Shown piece by piece: positions 11,259 to 22,488 of a stretch of 64,000 bases of DNA (its first letter is position 1; each line of letters begins with the position of its first letter). The notes beneath the pieces are model-generated. The model saw nothing but the letters and a program-made list of their open reading frames with translations. It searched no databases and had not been told where the DNA came from. Made by a program: the position numbers and the translations under genes. This DNA comes from Lumnitzera littorea (Eukaryota; Streptophyta; Magnoliopsida; Myrtales; Combretaceae), in contig JAMXBB010000008.1 of NCBI GenBank assembly GCA_024138015.1, positions 41,742,390 to 41,806,389 of the forward strand, given 5' to 3'.

Positions 11259-11452
11259 AAAAATAGTGAAACATTGAAAACTAAAAATATAATCTGTTTT
11301 AAAAGTAAGTAATAATTTATACATATAGCTTATATATGTATATATATCGATTATTATATATTTTCAATAAAACATTTACATATGTAAATCAAATACTAAA
11401 ATATACTTTTATTGAAACATATAATCTTTTGAAAACATGTGGATACATATGG

Positions 11453-12394
11453 TGATAGGAATCATGGTCCAATGACATGGTCTCGAGCCTACAAACTTGC
11501 CATTATGGTTTATCGGGCTCTCCAATATCAACTCACCGCAAAAGAAGCTAAGTTCCTCTCTACCAACCTGTTAGAGTACCCAAGCTCTTGCGGCCAATTG
11601 ACTATCTCTCAGGTTAGGGAACTCAACATTGCTATCGAGCTAACTAAGAACCGAAACCCTAGAGGACTGACCTATTTAGATTGCTAGGGGGAGTAGGGCA
11701 AATAATTAGGCTAATCAAACCAACAGCTTGGCCAGTCTAACACCGCCCTTCAACAAGATGTTAACTCAACTAGTTTAACTCTGTAATGAACATCAAGGTC
11801 CCACTTTCCACTCTAAACTATCAACTTCTAACCAATCACTTTCTCCCTATCTAGAAACTTACCCCCACAACATCTGAGACTACAAAATGAGCTACCAATA
11901 AATGTCCTTCAACTTTTCTAACACTGTACTATTGTACAGAATATTCCTTTGTTTCTTTCATGAATTTACCCCTTATATATTCTTTGTAATTTTTAGCATA
12001 GTATCCATTTTAGTAAATTGATGTAACTTAGTAGTTACCTTAAATGGATGATATAAATACCCATTGATATGATAGCTGCTTAACATCATCTTCAATAATA
12101 GAATCATATCCTTCAACTTTGTTCTTGAGTTTCCCTATGGGCTAAGTCCAGGTTCATCACTCTTATCTAACTTCTTTGAGTAAAAGCTAGTAGGGAGTAA
12201 CCTTAGGAGTAACTCATGTGTAATATTAAGTCAATCATAAGCTCGTGTGGAACACTTTGGTGCATCATATCCGAGTGTTGGTGCATAATACACAGCTCAA
12301 CCCCCGACTACCATTAACATTTCAAGCCATCTCGAGGTTTGGACTCACCCTTGATAGTCTTGTATGTGTTCATCGACATTTGAGACCTTTATCA
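11453..12394 (+). repeat. 5' LTR of the plus-strand gypsy element
   Basis: Begins TGATAGGAATCATGG and ends GACCTTTATCA, immediately followed by a primer site. Length 942 bp. It matches the 3' LTR in blocks such as TTGATGTAAC, TTCAACTTTGTTCTTG and AGTCCA.GTTCATCACTC. The 82-codon frame at 11439-11687 (containing DRNHGPMTWSRA) lies within it and looks like a leftover of the C-terminal pol tail copied in the LTR, not an independent gene. Confidence 0.85.
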
Positions 12395-12397
12395 TCT

Positions 12398-12409
12398 TGG
12401 TATCAAAGA
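12398..12409 (+). other. Primer binding site, initiator-Met type
   Basis: TGGTATCAAAGA lies three bases after the LTR end. The plant initiator tRNA-Met primer site is usually TGGTATCAGAGC, so two bases differ. Confidence 0.75.
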
Positions 12410-13889
12410 TTTAGCAACATTCATTATGAAAGCTAGTGCTATTGGTTCCTTATGCTATTTTGAGGTAATGGAGACTATCTTCGAGTCTACAATGTTGTTA
12501 TGGAGTAAGTTAAAGTTGTAAAGTAAGTTATGGTTACTTTTGTTGAGTTCACAACAAGCTCAGCCATACTTAGTTTTGTAATTGTAGAACAAAGCAAGCA
12601 GTAATAGTAGTTCTATGTTTTTGGGGTTGTATTGGCTTGTGCATTAAGGGTGTCAAAGCTTTTGAGTGAAAACTAGTGCATAAGTGTATTATCCAAGGTT
12701 GCTTAGGATCAAGATTGATAAGAACGTATGGATGATTAACGAGTCTAATCAACACTTCATAATCCAACAAATGCTAACTCAAGTATAGCCTTGCTCGAAA
12801 GAGGAAAGATTCACTCTATCTCGGAATATTTTTTCTATCCGTATATCTATGTACATATCTTGTTTTAGTGCAAATGTTGCTATTTATAGCAAGTCCTAAA
12901 CCCTAGTGGCAAAACTGTAAATAATGTATAAGGCCTTAAACCCTAAAGAATCGAGCCTACAAATAAAATAAGGGAAAACATATATAAGAATACAAAACTG
13001 TGCATTTTATAAAAGTCAACATGCAGTCACTTGACATGTCTTGGGAGCAATAGTATCTAAACCAAATAGGACCGGCAATTGGATATACGGGTTTAAGAAG
13101 GAGTCCTTAAAGTCTCACGTAGCTTGGTCAAGACACCAGAAAGGTCGACTCATAATTGCCGAGTTCTAGAATCAGTTGGTACAAATCTCTCGATGCTGTG
13201 CTGAGTGGTTCTTTAGTCTTAAGTACTCAACCTTATGGTATCTTGTCTTCTTGGTAGATGATAGGTTTGTTGCCGAGTGGCTCCTTTTCTTCCCTTTGGC
13301 CTTCTGTCATTTGCTCAGCCTCGGCGAAAGCTGTTCGACCTCGAGTTGGAACAGGTCGACATCTTCTTCTAAAGGGTCAACATCAACTTCAAACAGGTCG
13401 ACCTTGGCCTAGACATAGTCGAAGGCTAATTCCCATCACTGTATTATGGGAAAATGATTGATTTCAGTGTAAATGCTGGTATTGGAGACAGTGAGAGTGG
13501 AGTTGTTCACTGTGGAAGAGCTACATTAGCCACCTCTACGTCTACTGACAAGCAGATTGATAAACTTAGCGCATGGTTAGGTTAACAAGAAACTTTAATT
13601 GACTGACTGTCGCCAAGCTACTAAAGAAACCACTAAGAATATCTGAGTTGTTCCTCAACACAAACAAGGATAAGGTACTAGTTACCAACTTAAGAATGGT
13701 AACCAAGCTAAAGAGCCCCCAAAGGATAACTGAGGTGTTGATATAGGGAAACCTACTAAGTGACAGTTGGTGTTAGATAAGGTGGAATAAGTTTATGAGG
13801 AGGCTGTAGAGGAGTATTATGAGCCTAAAGAACACAATGTCTGAACTCCCCAAGTAGAGAATTTGAAATTACAGATACCAAGCTTCTAA

Positions 13890-14830
13890 GTTAGTATAGA
13901 TGTTGAGGATTACCTTGATTAAGTTGATAAGATTGAGAAGCAATTTAAGTGTTACAAGATGCTTGAGAATTCTAAAGTCAGGTTGGCTATGCTAAAATTC
14001 AATAGTTATGCTGTTCTTTGGTAGAAGAACATATAAGCTATGCTAAAATTCACTAGTTATGTCGTCTTGAGGTAGTCGAAAACAACAAGATAGGGAAGGT
14101 AAAGCTAGGGACTGGGATGAAACGAAAAGAGTGATGAGAAGAAGATTTGTGCCGAGTTATTACTTATAAGACACTTTTTAAAAGTTGTAAGAATTGAGAC
14201 AAGGTAGATCTAATGTAAATGCCTATATGAAGGAATTCCAAATTTTGATGATTTGATGAGAAGTGGAACTAAAAGATGGATTGTGTCTCAATTTATTAGT
14301 GGCTTAAGATATAAGATTAGAGACATCTTGGAGACGAAGGAGATTATTGCGTTAAATGAAGCCATTCAAGCTACCCCAAAGGATAGAGAGGAGGAGAATG
14401 AGTAGATTTTGAGCTCTCTCTAGCTAAATTCAATCGAATTGACCTATTCTAAGTAGACCCATGTAATTGGAACTAAGCAAAGATGAGGAAGTCCGACTTG
14501 ACTTAAGGTCCTAACCTGTAGAGAAGGAACCGCTAAGGAAGTTTGAGAAAGGGCAAAGCTTTGGAAGAAAGATAAGATAAAGTGTATGAAGTACTAAGGC
14601 TTTAGCCACATGACTACCTAATGCCTAAACAGAAGGATAATGGTAATAAAAGGCGAATGTCGTCCATTGAGGTTGATAATACCAACAAAGAGGTGGAAAA
14701 GGAAAGAGAGTCTAAGCAAGTTGAATTGTCTGAAGAGGATGTAATCTATAGTAAGGAAGAAAACTTTATGTTGATAAATATGGATTTGAAAAGGATGAGT
14801 GTTAGTCTTGTTCCTAAAGATGAATAATGA
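13890..14830 (+). pseudogene. gag remnant with zinc-knuckle relic
   Basis: Around 13900 the translation reads DVEDYLD, then VDKIEKQFKCYKMLENSKV, then MLKFNSYAVLW, the gag core of plant gypsy elements (YLDW..KVEKIFE..). Near 14585 comes KCMKY, stop, GFSHMTT, stop, CLNRRI: a zinc knuckle whose second cysteine is Tyr and which has two stops. The open frame 14621-14827 (68 codons, lysine and glutamate rich) is the linker after the knuckle. It is not a separate gene. Confidence 0.7.
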
Positions 14831-14849
14831 GAGAATTTGTTTCATATTG

Positions 14850-15010
14850 GGTGAAAGGTCAGAGAGACATTATGTGCACTTATAATTGACAATGGAAGTT
14901 GCACTCACGTTGCTTCTCATACATGGTTCAACAATTGAAGTTGCTAGCCTCATACTACCCAAAATCGTACAAGTCACATTAGCTAAGTGACAAAGGAGCC
15001 TTACAAGTCA
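14850..15010 (+). pseudogene. Aspartic protease remnant
   Basis: Reads RETLCALIIDNGSCTHVAS, the active-site block of gypsy proteases (usually IIDGGSCTNVAS). Stops follow shortly after. It lies between gag and RT. Confidence 0.65.
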
Positions 15011-15439
15011 CCACAAAAGTCTTAGTGTTTATATGCATTGGTGAGTATCAAAACAAGCAACCATGTGATGTCTTGCTACTAAGGGCCTCTACATTCTTCT
15101 GGGAAGGTTGTGGCTATTTGACCAAAGGGTAGTATACAATGAATTTAAAAATACTTGTTCATTTGAACATGAAAGAAGTAAGGTAAAGTTAAGCCCAATA
15201 ACTCCCAATCAGGTGAAAGATATGTAAGTTCATCTTAGCTAAGCTCAAAGGTAGGAAAGCTTGTAATGACTAGAGTCGACCTTTCACGAGAAATTAAGTT
15301 TGATAAACCGACCTATATGTTGATCTAAAGATTGTTCATAGTGAAGGAACAGACCACTAAACTGCCCAATTAGGTGAAAACTTTAATTGATGAATTTGCT
15401 AACCTATTCCTTGATAAGCTAGATAAGGGATTGCCATCA

Positions 15440-16640
15440 ATCTGAGGAATTGAGCATGCAATGGACTTATAGTCTAGCACTACCTTACTAAACAAGTCTG
15501 TATATCAAATGAATCTCGTGCAAGTTGCCAATCTTTAAAGATAGGTTGATAAGCTAATAGAGAGAGGATATGTTCGAGAGTTGTTAAGTCCCTGTATAGT
15601 GGCTAGGGTTACAAAAGAGCCGAACTGAGCTTTTAAGGGCTTAAGCTTGGCTTATTTAAATATTATTGAGCTCGAGCCTAAAATTGAGACTAAAGCTCCA
15701 CTCATTTTAGATAATTGAGTTATGTAATGAGCATAAGCTCAACTCGATTACTCTAAGCTAAGCCGAGCTTAAAGCGAATCGATTTCAAGCCTATGTATAC
15801 AAAATTAAGAAATAAATAAATAAATAGATTAACAAAATGTAAACAAGGATTAGATTAAATATTATCCTATAATATATTATATATTTATTTATATTATATA
15901 GATATTAACCTTTAGATTTTAATAATATATAATATTTGTACTATATATATAATTCGTAAACCTACTCATAAGCCTAAACGAGCTGGCTCGCGAGCTTGAA
16001 CTGAAGCTAGAGCTTGGCTCATTTAGGTAAACAAGTTTTATCTTGAGCTCTAACTTAACTCGTTTACTAATCAAGCTCTAACTCGACTCGTTTACTAATT
16101 GAGCTCGAGCAAGCCGAGCCAAGCCAAACTGAACCTTAAACAAGCTAAGCTCAAGTAGTTTATGAGTAGCTCGGCTCATTGTATCCCTAACAAGTACCAT
16201 CCTTATTGTGCCGAAGATGGGCAACATATGGAGAATAAGTGTAGATAGCTAAGCTATATATTAAACTACCATCAAGTACAAGTGTTTTATCCTAAGACTA
16301 GATAACATGTTATATGAATTACATGAGACAAGGATATTCTCAAAGATTAATTTGAAGTCTGGACACCTACATATTAGCATGTAAGCAGGAGATGAGTGGA
16401 AAACTGCATTTAAAACTTGGTACGAGCCATATGATTGGCTTATGATGCCATTTGACCTCTCCAATGTTCCAAACACATTCATGAGGTTAATGAATCATGT
16501 ATCTTACGATTTGATTAGCAAGTTTGTGGTTGTTGACTTTGATGATATCCATGTATACAATCCCAACCTGGAGTCACATTATGATCATGTCAAAGCTATC
16601 TTTTCAATACTTTAATTTGAGAAACTTTATGGGAATCTAA
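15440..16640 (+). pseudogene. Reverse transcriptase remnant, split by a MITE
   Basis: The 5' part reads DKLIERGYVRELLSPC (15547 onward) and stops at the MITE at 15604. The 3' part resumes with VPS and continues to DEWKTAFKTWYEPYDWLMMP, then TFMRLMNHV, then VVDFDDIHVYNPNLESHYDHV. The catalytic Y/F-x-DD box is present as DFDDI. Frame changes and stops throughout. The two halves join logically across the insertion. Confidence 0.8.
15604..16189. mobile_element. hAT-like MITE inserted in the RT region
   Basis: Ends are inverted: TAGGGTTACAAAAGAGCCGA at the left, and the reverse complement of the right end is TAGGGATACAATGAGCCGA. It interrupts the RT between the codons for SPC and VPS. Flanks ATAGTGGC and ACAAGTACC look like a decayed 8-bp duplication of one site. 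Inside are many GAGCTC/GAGCTT words and an AT-rich centre. No coding capacity. Length 586 bp. Confidence 0.7.
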
Positions 16641-16899
16641 AGAAATGCGGCTTTTGCTGAACTGGAGTTATACTCTTAAGATTTATCATAAGTGAGGGAA
16701 GAACTTAAGTTGGTGAAAAGAAAGTGTACGTTATAATTGAATGGCTAGTGCCGACCAATTCAACCGATGTCCAAAGTTAGCATGGACTGGCTTCATTCTA
16801 TCAACACTTCGTCCACTTCAATACCATGGTGGCTCCTTTGACCAAGTTGTACAAGAATGATGATGACTTCAAATGAGGAGCAAAAGAGTAGAAGAGCTC

Positions 16900-17330
16900 T
16901 AATGAGATAAAGGAGAAGTTCACTACCAGCCCTATCCTTACTCTCCCCGACTTCAACAAGGTGTTTAAATCGAAGCGTGATGCATCTAGAGTAGGATTAA
17001 TGCCATACTAATGCAAGAAGGTCGACCTATTACCTAATTTAGTGAGAAACTTTAAGGAGATACTCTCAACTACTTGGTGTATAACAAGGATTTCTACTCC
17101 TTAATCCAAGCTTTAACAATTTAGCAGCATCACTTTTTGCTGAGAGAAGTATATTGGCCAAGTGGATCAAATTCATGGAGGAATTCTCTTATGTAGTGAA
17201 GTATAAGAATAGCAAGGCCAACAGTGGCTGACGCCCTATCTAGGCGGCATACCCTTCTGATCAACCTATAAACAAGGCTACATGGATTTTTAATTGTCAA
17301 AGGCTTATATGACAAGGACCCACACCTCAA
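16900..17330 (+). pseudogene. RNase H remnant
   Basis: The translation near 16918 reads FTTSPILTLPDFNKVFKSK, then DASRVGLM, the start of the gypsy RNase H (F..P..LTLPDF.K.F.v..DAS..G.G). Pieces up to about 17240 (RWLTPYL, LADALSR equivalents) follow with frame changes. Confidence 0.7.
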
Positions 17331-17339
17331 CCAAATCTA

Positions 17340-18480
17340 TGCAAAGTGTAATGACAGCCAAACTGTTGATGAGTGCTACAAGGAAGACGGGTACCTATTT
17401 TATAAGGGTAAACTATATATTTTGACTTTTTCAATACGTAAGTTATCGGTACGTGAAGCTCATGGAGGTAGATTTTCTAACTATTTAGTGAAAAGTGAAT
17501 GCTTGAGCCGTTGGCATCAAGTTTCTTTTTGCCAAGTATGTTGAAAGATGTACACTTGTTCTTAGAAAGATGCACTACTTGCAAGAGAGCAAAGAGCTAA
17601 GCCGAACAAAGGCCTTATTTACCCATGCCTTAAGCATGGATTTTGTGCTTACATGCCAAGGACATCATAAAAGAAGGATTTAACCATGATGATCACTGAT
17701 AGATTCAGTAAGATGGCACAGTTTATGCCATGTAATTGAACTAATGATGCTTCACCTATCCCTTTTCTCTTCTTGCAGGAAGTGATCGAGCTATATAGCG
17801 TATTGAGGACCATACTGTCCAATAAGGATATGAAGTTCTTAAACCATTTTTAGAAGACCTTATGAATATGCCTTGGAATCAAGTTCCTATTCAGCACTTC
17901 ATGCCACCCTTAGACAAATAGATAGACCAGGGTTGTTAATTGGACCTTAGGTACCTTACTCTAAGTTGTAGTTAGAAGAAATTAAGCAGATTAAGACTTG
18001 TGCTTGCTTATAATAAAGTCTACCTACAACAAAACATCGCATAGTTTTGCAAGCAAGTTACCCTTCAAAATTGTCTATGGGTTCAACCCTGATGTCTCAC
18101 TTGACCAGGTACCTCTACAAAGCCTCTAGAAGAACCAACTATCGTAGACCGATTTGAAGCCATTCAAGCCATATGCTAGAAGGTGGTAGATTACTTGACT
18201 TGAGCTGCTTCTAAGCTCGAAAGATAGGATTAAGGAAGAAAGGTTGAAGAGTTCCAACTTAGCAACCTTGTATCGATTCATCTAAGCAAAGACTGATTTC
18301 CTAATTTAAGAAAGACTAAGTTGTCTCCTAAGGCAAATGGAGCATTCAAGACTGTTAAGAGGATCAACTAAAATGCTTATAAGGTAGACTTACCGAGGGA
18401 GTATAGGATCTTTAACTCCTTTAAGGTCATCGACCTCAATTTGTACATTCTCGAGGATAGGTAGTTAGAAGCCAAGCTAG
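17340..18480 (+). pseudogene. Integrase remnant and C-terminal tail
   Basis: The core is seen at about 17700 as DRFSKMAHFMPCN, then VIELYSVLRTILSNKDMKFLN, matching plant gypsy integrase (first Asp in the D..SK.aHF block and the S..D..F block). The tail reads LVSIHLSKD, then PNLRKTKLSPKANGAFKTV and NAYKVDLPREY, the usual integrase C-terminus before the 3' LTR. Many stops. No chromodomain was recognised. Confidence 0.75.
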
Positions 18481-18514
18481 ATTTAATCCTAAATCTCAAA
18501 CAGCCTGGAATAGA

Positions 18515-19945
18515 TGATAGGAATCATAATCTAATCACACGATTCTAAGCCTACGAACTTGCCACTATGGTCTGTCTAGCTCTCCAACATCAACTCACCA
18601 TGGAAGAAGTAAAGTTTCTAAATGGCAACCTATCGAGGCCTTTGAAAAGATGCTAACCCAACCAATTTAGCTTTGCAAAAAATACTGAGGTCTTACTCTC
18701 CACTTTGGACTAGGGATAGGTGCAAATCAGTTTGGTTCAATATTCCATCCAGATCATAAAAATGTGTTCGGTTTTTTGTAATTTTGAACCAAATCGCACG
18801 GTTCAAATTAAGAAATTTTCTAAACCATAAAATTTTAGTTTGGTTTGGGTTAGTTTGGCTTACAAATTGAACCATATTTTCTACTTTAGAAAAATATATT
18901 TGTGAAACATGTAATCTCATGTAAAAAGTATTGAATTGATTTAAAAATAGTATAAGTATTATTTGGTGAAATTAATATTCATGTGACTAAAAATTTACAA
19001 ATATTTGTTAATAGCTAATTTCGTTTATAAAAATAGCATATAGTACAAATTTTGAGCCAAATTACATATATAATTTATACATTTTAGTAATTAAAACTTT
19101 AATACATCTACATTCAATAAATGTAAATAAAAAATTCTTTTAAATACTATATTATAACAAAGGACATTTTTTAATTGAATTAAAATATTACTATGCATTT
19201 TTTATAACAATTTAGTTCAGTTTATCTCTTCAAACCAACAATAAATTTTCAATTTGGTTTGGATTGAGAATTTTCTCAACAAAATTGTAAGAAAAAACTA
19301 TATTTTTATATTGATTTGGTTTAGTTTGCGGATTGACTCAGTTTGGTCGATGTTTTTGCCTACCCTTACATTGGACCATCAATTGCCAACCAATCACTTC
19401 CTCCACATCAAGGAACTCACCATACAATATGTAGGACCACAAATGAGATACCAACACATGTCCTTTAACTTTTATGATATTATACTATTGTGCATAATAT
19501 CCTTTATTTCTTTCTCGAATTTACCCCTGTATATTCTTTATAATCCATTTTAAGTCTAGCATAATAAATTGATGTAACATAGTAGTTATCCTAAGTGGGT
19601 GACATAAATACCTATTGATGTAATAGCCGCACGACATTATCTTTAGTAATAGAATTATCTCCTTCAACTTTGTTCTTGTGTTTACTTGTAAACCAAGTCC
19701 AAGTTCATCACTCTTATCTAGCTTCTTTCCACAAAAGCTAGTTGAGAATAATGTTAGGAGTAACTCATGAGTAATATCGAGTTAATCCTACGCACATGTT
19801 GAACACTTCAATGCATCATATCCATGTGTTAGTGTTCAACACTTAGTCTAACTCTTGACTCCTATTTACCTTTCAAGTTATCTTGAGGTTTGAACTCATT
19901 TCTAATAGGCTCACATATGTTCACCTATATCTGAGACCACTATCA
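18515..19945 (+). repeat. 3' LTR of the plus-strand gypsy element, with MITE inside
   Basis: Starts TGATAGGAATCATAATC and ends GACCACTATCA. The TATGG target copy follows. Compared with the 5' LTR it lacks about 180 bp near its start and contains a 658-bp MITE (18711-19368). Otherwise it aligns block by block with 11453-12394. Confidence 0.85.
18703..19376. mobile_element. hAT-like MITE (18711-19368) in the 3' LTR
   Basis: Left end TAGGGATAGGTGCAAATC, reverse complement of right end TAAGGGTAGGCAAAAAC. Flanks CTTTGGAC (18703-18710) and CATTGGAC (19369-19376) are an 8-bp duplication with one change, as expected for hAT elements. The 5' LTR of the host element has no such insert and shows the empty site near 11815. 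The subterminal regions are rich in TTTGGTT and AACCAAA words. The 75- and 99-codon frames inside are not genes. Confidence 0.85.
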
Positions 19946-19950
19946 TATGG

Positions 19951-20640
19951 TCTATTTAATCCTTTAAAAAATATTTTGTCAATATAATTTTATAAATTTT
20001 ACATATTTGAAACATGTTCATTGATAATTCTTGTTTACAATTATGCATATATTTATATAAAAAGCTTTAGGAAACATGATATCCAACATAAATTACATAT
20101 TTGTCAAAATCATATTTGTAAGTCTCGAAATTTTTGGATTTGCTTTTCTTAAAGTAAATATTTTAAAGTAACCATTTTTTTTTTTTATTATCATCATGAT
20201 TAACCTTTCCGCGAAAAACTAAAGCTATGAGACAAGTCTTACCCCAGACCTTAACCCACAAGTGCTAGCAATTTTTGAAATTTTTAAAGATGGCCTGCCT
20301 AACTTTCCTTAAATTATCAGATATACAGGAAAAATTAATAGATTAAGCCGGTATGATAATGAACCAAACAAAATTTGGGTCAGTACTGTACCTTTCAAGA
20401 TCTGCGCGGATAGTGCATCATTTATTTTTACGATGAAAATCGGGTTTTTGCTGAGTTATTAATGTATTTCATTTGTAGAATTTGACTAGTTTCCCATAGG
20501 CTATAGTCGGCTTTCGCTCAGTTCGCCGACTGGACGACTGTAGCTGTTAGTAAAGCTTGGTCGCTGGTTCGAATTAGGTAACCCAGATAACCTTTTTCTT
20601 TTCTTTTTGTTTTTTTTTTTTTTTTTGTCCTTTTAAGGGA
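19951..20640. other. AT-rich non-coding DNA with a dispersed repeat
   Basis: About 20380-20470 (CAGTACTGTAC, GGATAGTG.ATCATTTAT, GATGAAAAT) has a weaker copy near 27640-27740, so it is a dispersed repeat of unknown type. A T run ends the block at about 20625. A B-box-like GGTTCGAAT occurs at about 20567 without a matching tRNA body. No gene seen. Confidence 0.5.
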
Positions 20641-21780
20641 CAGATGTATCACATCTTAAAGTTTGGCCAAATCGCATTGTAAGGTTCTCCGAAACGAATG
20701 CAGAGACGACGCTCCCTGGAGTACTTAATACTGCTTTATTATGTCCATGCTCCATAAGGAGAATCTAACCAACAAAACCTAGTAAGGGATGGAAAAATTA
20801 CACTTTAATTTGCAAACTTAAGCCAAATCCTAATTTAATTAGTGTTGATAGGTCTTCTTGAACCCAAACTTTAAAGTTTTGAACCCAAGCTTCAGAGGCC
20901 CAATCCCAAGTACCTCAACATGTTCAAGTGTCCTCAAGCACTCCTTTGGACCGATAGCTCAACCTCCTTTGGTAGGACAACTGGCCTAATCTCATTGTGA
21001 ATAACTCGGCCTAAGTCCAAGTGCAGCCAAATGGTTGGCATGCCTAGCGGTAGCACAACCTGCTTAGGATTAACCCCAAGCACTCCCTCGACCTAACCAA
21101 TATAAGTCTTCGAAAGCTTCAATCAATGTCCTCGAGAGTGCCTATCTACTCGGCAATCCTTGGGGAGGCTAGATGCGAAGCTCCGTAGGCCCACTTCAAC
21201 CTCGATCCCGAGCACTTGCCTAACAACTCAACATGTGACCTGGGGGCCATGACATTGCAATTGCTCATCTCATCCTTCTTCTCTCTTCTCATTAAACGCC
21301 ACTTGACAGTCTATTATATAGCCTAGAAGCTTAGACATTTAGACTACAATAGCTACTCATGTTGATGTGACAAACTCTCTTTTCCAAAGCCACCAACTAG
21401 TAGAAAGGAGTTGTCCTTTCTTGTACCGAGCATACCTCCATGTGCTTACCACATACGAGCCAATCATCGCCGACCACATGCTCCTAACAACTAAACTTCG
21501 TGTCATATAAATAAAGCATGAAGCCACAAATATAAGAATTGTAACCCGAGCACTCCTTATACACTTAAACACTCTCTAAAACACAAACACTCTCCTTGTC
21601 ACCCATTCAATATCTCCTTACTAACTTTAACATCAAAGGTCTTTCATTGACACTACTATAGAGGGCATTTTTATAGTTCACTATTTCACACAACTATTGA
21701 CCACTAGGAGACTACCAAGAGATCACTACTATGATATCCACTATCACCAATTAACATTACAATTGTAGAGAATGGATCTC
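20641..21780 (+). repeat. Probable LTR-derived sequence, boundaries unclear
   Basis: More balanced base composition than its surroundings. It contains a TATATAGCC element (about 21315), stacked CACTCTCTAAAACAC words (about 21565) and a TTACTAACTTTAACATCAAAGG block (about 21620), which resemble the R/U5 region of plant LTRs. No target duplication or coding domain was found, so the call is tentative. Confidence 0.35.
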
Positions 21781-22109
21781 CAATACTTGGATGCTTTACA
21801 AAGTTGGAGAGGACTTTATATGCATGTTGTCCCCACAAATAAATACCATGTATGCATTCAATTCAACTATAAGTTAGTCCTATCTACTACACAGGTAAAC
21901 AGGTCTAACTTCTCTCACCAATTAAAGTTCTATGAATTGATACCATTTTAAGATATTCTATTAACAAACCAACTTCTATTCATTAACAGAAGAAACATTA
22001 TTACTTATTCTCGGTTTCAAAGTGAAATATGACTTCACTAATATCATTAATTATCTTTCTTTTTTTTTGGCCAATAATTGTCTTTATCTTAATTTAAGGA
22101 AAAGACAAA

Positions 22110-22488
22110 ATTCCCCCTTTTTTAAATGATTGGTGCTTCCCTCCTTTTTCTATCGATTATGAAACACATTATTATTTTTGGGTGTCATCTCTCATGATTT
22201 CTCTTCTATTGCAAAGGACGAGAATTCACGACTCAGTTTGATTCCTATTTCTATTCGCTCCGCTGGCCACCCCTAAAGCTGTTACAATTTAGAAATACAC
22301 CAATCTGATTTGAAGCAACATCTAAACTGCCTCTGGTTTGTATCTTTATTTTCGGTTCACCTTTTCTATTCAGTATTCTCATGTAAACAATTCTGTTTCT
22401 TTTGAAGAAAGTCAAATTCAAGTGTGATTGTATCAGCAGCAAAGACCATATGAGCACTCCAAATATGAAGAGCATGGTCATCCACTAT
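22110..22488 (-). other. Presumed 3' UTR and downstream flank of the E2 gene
   Basis: Follows the TAG stop on the minus strand. No other gene is visible. The frames at 22251-22481 and 22402-22731 are shadows of the last exon or its flank. The end of the transcript cannot be placed. Confidence 0.4.

Larger units (their letters stand above)
11448..19950 (+). mobile_element. Full-length decayed Ty3/gypsy retrotransposon (11453-19945), TSD TATGG
   Basis: Two direct long repeats (11453-12394 and 18515-19945) both start TGATAGGAATCAT and end with TATCA. TATGG flanks both outer edges (11448-11452 and 19946-19950). A primer binding site follows the first LTR. Inside, on the plus strand, gag, protease, RT, RNase H and integrase remnants appear in gypsy order. 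The LTRs have diverged strongly, one carries a deletion and a MITE, and every coding domain has stops, so the insertion is old. Total length is 8493 bp including two later MITE insertions (15604-16189 and 18711-19368). Confidence 0.9.

Noticed and set aside
11439..11687. 82-codon plus-strand frame with DRNHGPMTWSRA
   Set aside because: Lies across the 5' LTR start and has a decayed counterpart in the 3' LTR; it is element sequence.
13176..13461. Two overlapping Ser-rich plus-strand frames as a secreted protein
   Set aside because: Inside the gypsy leader region, low complexity, no conserved domain, no splice or promoter context.
18693..19553. Frames of 75 and 99 codons
   Set aside because: They cover the MITE in the 3' LTR; the MITE has no coding capacity.
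20515..20590. tRNA gene or SINE with GGTTCGAAT B-box
   Set aside because: No convincing A-box at the right distance and no acceptor stem pairing could be found.
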